Assembly: GCA_029940345.1 (NCBI GenBank)
Contig: JAOZRC010000267.1
Span: forward strand, 1-7,283
Direction: 5' to 3'
Length of the DNA: 7,283 nt
Source of the DNA: Desulfobacterales bacterium
GTDB lineage: Bacteria > Desulfobacterota > Desulfobacteria > Desulfobacterales > JAUCGF01
Position numbers and translations under genes: made by a program. Shown in pieces: positions 5,079 through 7,283 of this stretch; positions within the stretch are counted from its first letter, which is position 1, and each line of letters starts with the position of its first letter. The notes beneath the pieces are model-generated. The model had not been told where the DNA came from. It did no database searches and was given only the letters and a program-made list of their open reading frames with translations.

Positions 5079-6934
5079 CCGGCGAAAAAAATATTTTCGC
5101 AATCTTAAAAACTGATAACCCATTTTCATCCAATGCCGCCGGTGATCCCAGGGCGGCGCGCTATCCTGACGTCCCCGGTTTGGGCGATGACGTTTTCCAC
5201 GGGCTGCAAACCCTTTTTGCCCAAAAAAAACAGCACCCCCATAAACCTTGCGCCGCTGCTGTACTCGGCGAGGCCGGAAGCGGCAAAACGCATCTGATCG
5301 GACGCCTGATTGAACAAAGCCAAAGCGCCGCTTTTCCCTATTGCTTCGCCTATATCCTTCCTTTTATTGATGCCGGTCAAGGCTTCAGATACCTGTTGCG
5401 TGAAATCATCAACAACCTGACGCACACCTATGCCATGGGTGCCAAACATAGCCAGTTTGATTTTTTGGCCGGGAAAATCACCATTACCCTGCTTATCTCC
5501 GCGGCAAATGATGCCGGAAGTGAAAAAATTCGCCGGCGTGCGTTAAAATTTCAGTCCGCTCCCCCGGAAATCCTCAATCGCAGGTTTATACCGGAGGTGA
5601 TGAAAGCCAATATGGTGCGTTATGGCACCGATTGCTTGTTGAAGCGCAACAGCGAACTTCACCCGGCATTTGTCAACGTGCTGCTTCAATACTGTTTTGA
5701 CGAATCCAAGCGCATAGCGGCCAAACAGTGGTTGATGGGACGCGTGACCGATGCAAGGGATAATCGCTTTTTAAACGTCTGTGATCGCTCCGGCAAGACC
5801 CCTTCCGAATTGGAACAGGAAGCGCAGGAAATCCTGGCATCATTGGATATTTTGTTGAACCTTTACGGACGTCCGTTGATTGTTTTTTTTGATCAGCTCG
5901 AAAATTTGCATAACACTGAACAGATCAAAAAATTTCAAAGCATGGTGTTTTTTTTAAGCGACATTCGGAAAGCGATGCTGCCCGTTGCATTTTTCCGAGC
6001 CCAGGATTGGGAGCGCAAGTTTAAACTGAAATTCGATGATTTCTGCTCCGGACGCTTCAAGGCCAACCTGTCAGACCTGAAAGGTTGCAACCGCCGGCAA
6101 AGTCTCGAACTGATCCGTACACGTCTGGGGACGGCATTGGATGATGTGGAAACGTCCAATGAGATGTACCCGTTTTACCCCGGGTATGAAGATAAGCTGC
6201 ACAAAATGCTGCGTGCCCAGGAAATGCATCCTCGCCAGGTCATTAACCGCGCCAATAGCCTGTTGCATGAGGTTCTTCATCAGGCTCCCAACGTCCGAAC
6301 ACCTGAACAGATTTTAGAGAACGCCTTGGAGTTGCGCATTGAAGAAATCAGGATCAATTTTGACCATTATCCCCCGGATGAAGCACGGCTATCCTTGGCA
6401 CTGGAATTGTATCTTGATAATCGACCGGATATCTATCCATACCATGTGACGGATATTACACAATCATCCGGGAAGGCCAAATTCGTTTTTTTGTCTGGCA
6501 ATGTCAATCTTCCTAGGCGCAAAGCGATTCCGACAGGTTTTATCATTGACACGGAATTTCATCATAGTTCGGTGGCAGCCGGTATCAGGCGCGGCATTGC
6601 CTTTTTGGAGAACCGTCCTGATGCCAAAGCCGTCTATATCCGTGACGGCCGCTGTCCTTTCCACGGCCCTCCTCGCTGGGAAAGAATCAACGCCCTGCTT
6701 GAAACATTTTTAGAATTGGGCGGCGTCACCCTCTTTTTAGATCAAGAACACGCACCGGTTTGGTATGCGTTGACACGTTTACAATTTGATATTCAAGCCG
6801 GCGATATTTCAGCGCCTGGCGTCGGTGTGATCCGCCTCGATTATCTCAAACGTTTCACAGCCTCTATAGTGGATGGCGATGCGTATCCGGCATTTAAAGC
6901 GCTTGACGCTTATTTGGCATCAGGCAACAAATAA
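5075..6934 (+). CDS. AAA+/ORC-like ATPase with a C-terminal domain of unknown function (cassette gene 4)
   Basis: The protein has 619 residues from ATG 5075, overlapping gene 3 by four bases. GGAG at 5062-5065 or AAGG at 5067-5070 can serve as its ribosome binding site; a TTG 15 bases upstream is in frame but less likely. The P-loop is GEAGSGKTH (65-73). Walker B is LIVFFDQLEN (268-277) with Asp273. A sensor-1-like strand is AFFRAQDW (305-312), a possible arginine finger is SGRF (325-328), and a sensor-2-like HPRQVINRA is at 385-393. This order matches the ORC/Cdc6-like and TniB-like AAA+ branch used in initiators, transposition regulators and BREX-type defence ATPases. Residues 94-260 hold a long helical insertion between the Walker motifs. 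Residues 430-595 form a separate alpha/beta domain (GFIIDTEFHH, AVYIRDGRCPF, GGVTLFLDQEHAPVW). No transmembrane segment is seen. The role of ATP hydrolysis in DNA or complex remodelling is inferred. Confidence 0.9.
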   Translation: MTGEKNIFAILKTDNPFSSNAAGDPRAARYPDVPGLGDDVFHGLQTLFAQKKQHPHKPCAAAVLGEAGSGKTHLIGRLIEQSQSAAFPYCFAYILPFIDAGQGFRYLLREIINNLTHTYAMGAKHSQFDFLAGKITITLLISAANDAGSEKIRRRALKFQSAPPEILNRRFIPEVMKANMVRYGTDCLLKRNSELHPAFVNVLLQYCFDESKRIAAKQWLMGRVTDARDNRFLNVCDRSGKTPSELEQEAQEILASLDILLNLYGRPLIVFFDQLENLHNTEQIKKFQSMVFFLSDIRKAMLPVAFFRAQDWERKFKLKFDDFCSGRFKANLSDLKGCNRRQSLELIRTRLGTALDDVETSNEMYPFYPGYEDKLHKMLRAQEMHPRQVINRANSLLHEVLHQAPNVRTPEQILENALELRIEEIRINFDHYPPDEARLSLALELYLDNRPDIYPYHVTDITQSSGKAKFVFLSGNVNLPRRKAIPTGFIIDTEFHHSSVAAGIRRGIAFLENRPDAKAVYIRDGRCPFHGPPRWERINALLETFLELGGVTLFLDQEHAPVWYALTRLQFDIQAGDISAPGVGVIRLDYLKRFTASIVDGDAYPAFKALDAYLASGNK

Positions 6935-6971
6935 CCTTTCCGAGTACAGGGCTATTCAGTTCTAAAATTGC

Positions 6972-7001
6972 TTGACAAGCCTTTCTTTTCTTTGGTAAGC
7001 T
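6972..7001 (+). promoter_or_regulatory. Likely transposase promoter
   Basis: TTGACA at 6972-6977 is a perfect -35 box. TAAGCT at 6996-7001, 18 bases further on, is a modest -10 box. Transcription would start near 7008, inside the loop of the leader inverted repeat. Confidence 0.5.
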
Positions 7002-7023
7002 AAAAAAAAATTCATTACCAAAG
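6990..7023 (+). promoter_or_regulatory. Leader inverted repeat able to mask the transposase ribosome binding site
   Basis: CTTTGGTAA (6990-6998) pairs perfectly with TTACCAAAG (7015-7023). The right arm covers the first bases of the AAAGGAGG Shine-Dalgarno (7020-7027). A transcript starting at the IS promoter would lack the left arm and be translatable. A read-through transcript from the upstream cassette would carry both arms and be masked. IS10 and IS50 are known to limit transposition after external transcription in this way. Confidence 0.55.
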
Positions 7024-7034
7024 GAGGAAACGCA

Positions 7035-7283
7035 ATGTTAACAAGTTTTTTGTTTAAGATCAAAGATCATCGTCGCAAGCAAGGTCGGCGTTACGAGTTA
7101 GGGCATATTCTGTTTTTTTCGGTTTTGGCCATTTTAAGCGGAGCTGATTCTTATAGAAAAGTACAAAAATTTATTGTAAATCATTATAATCTTTTTAATA
7201 AAATGTTTAAATTAAATTGGAAAAGGATGCCTGCTCATACTACTGTTCGCAATATCATTCGAGGTACATCGGCATCAGAACTT
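7035..7283 (+). CDS. ISAs1-family-like transposase, N-terminal part (runs off the window)
   Basis: The first 83 residues of a transposase start at ATG 7035, seven bases after a strong AAAGGAGG. The pattern F-K-I-K-D-H-R-R-K-Q-G-R-R-Y-E-L-G-H-I-L, followed by a hydrophobic stretch, LSGADSYRKVQKF and MPAHTTVRNIIRG, matches the N-terminal domain associated with DDE transposases of the ISAs1 group (DDE_Tnp_1-associated). The catalytic DDE residues lie past the window edge, so activity cannot be judged. No frameshift or stop occurs in the visible part. Confidence 0.85.
   Translation, partial: MLTSFLFKIKDHRRKQGRRYELGHILFFSVLAILSGADSYRKVQKFIVNHYNLFNKMFKLNWKRMPAHTTVRNIIRGTSASEL

Larger units (their letters stand above)
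6947..7283 (+). mobile_element. ISAs1-family-like insertion sequence, left part only
   Basis: The element is called from its transposase. The left tip is placed at CAGGGCTATTCAG (6947-6959), because many ISAs1-type ends begin with CAGGG and it lies about 90 bp before the start codon. The right end, the matching inverted repeat and the target duplication are outside the window, so the exact tip is a guess. Insertion occurred about 12 bp after the stop codon of the AAA+ gene. Base composition is more AT-rich than the cassette, consistent with foreign origin. Confidence 0.7.

Noticed and set aside
4305..6934. Genes 3 and 4 as a MukE/SMC (Wadjet or Mks) system
   Set aside because: Gene 4 has no long coiled coils or SMC signature. 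Its motifs are AAA+/ORC-like, although gene 3 has a size and winged-helix content similar to MukE.
2754..6934. The cassette as a standard BREX or plasmid partition locus
   Set aside because: No PglZ, methyltransferase or ParB homologue is visible, and the ParA-AAA+-winged-helix combination is not the core of either.
1..7283. CRISPR array, tRNA or rRNA genes
   Set aside because: No regularly spaced direct repeats and no tRNA cloverleaf or rRNA-like conserved stretches were seen on either strand.

Overview
The window looks like a piece of a Desulfobacterota genome (sulfate-reducer-like, perhaps Desulfobacterales). This rests on remnants of an anaerobic glycerol-3-phosphate dehydrogenase (GlpB and GlpA types), an eroded protein family I associate with that group, and GC-rich palindromes scattered between AT-rich intergenic stretches. 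The assignment comes from recognising families by eye, not from a search.

Layout. Positions 1-594 hold no gene I can defend, only a nested inverted repeat (272-357). Positions 595-1266 (minus strand) hold a broken gene with at least two frameshifts and a stop, ending in a 27-nt tandem repeat. A weak promoter and two hairpins with identical CGGA loops (1560-1610) precede a dead glp locus at 1646-2322, where the N-terminal part of glpB is joined to the C-terminal part of glpA. The first 2.3 kb is therefore a graveyard. Positions 2323-2753 are non-coding and lead into an operator-like cluster of TGATTAT half-sites (2684-2727).

The intact core is a four-gene, same-strand cassette: a ParA/Soj-type ATPase (2754-3524), a 118-aa protein with an acidic tail (3632-3988), a 257-aa protein with probable winged helices (4305-5078), and a 619-aa AAA+/ORC-like ATPase (5075-6934). 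Genes 3 and 4 overlap by four bases (ATGA), so they are almost certainly co-translated. Genes 1 and 2 are separated from genes 3 and 4 by a 316-bp palindrome block. One of those palindromes (4187-4239) is an inverted copy of one upstream of parA (2491-2542). I do not recognise this combination as a named system. Two different NTPases, a DNA-binding protein and a small partner suggest DNA positioning, target selection or defence, but the sequence does not say which.

An ISAs1-like insertion sequence begins about 12 bp after the AAA+ stop codon and runs off the window. Its leader has a promoter and a hairpin placed to hide the ribosome binding site in read-through transcripts. Because the IS sits directly after the last cassette gene, further genes of the system may lie beyond it.
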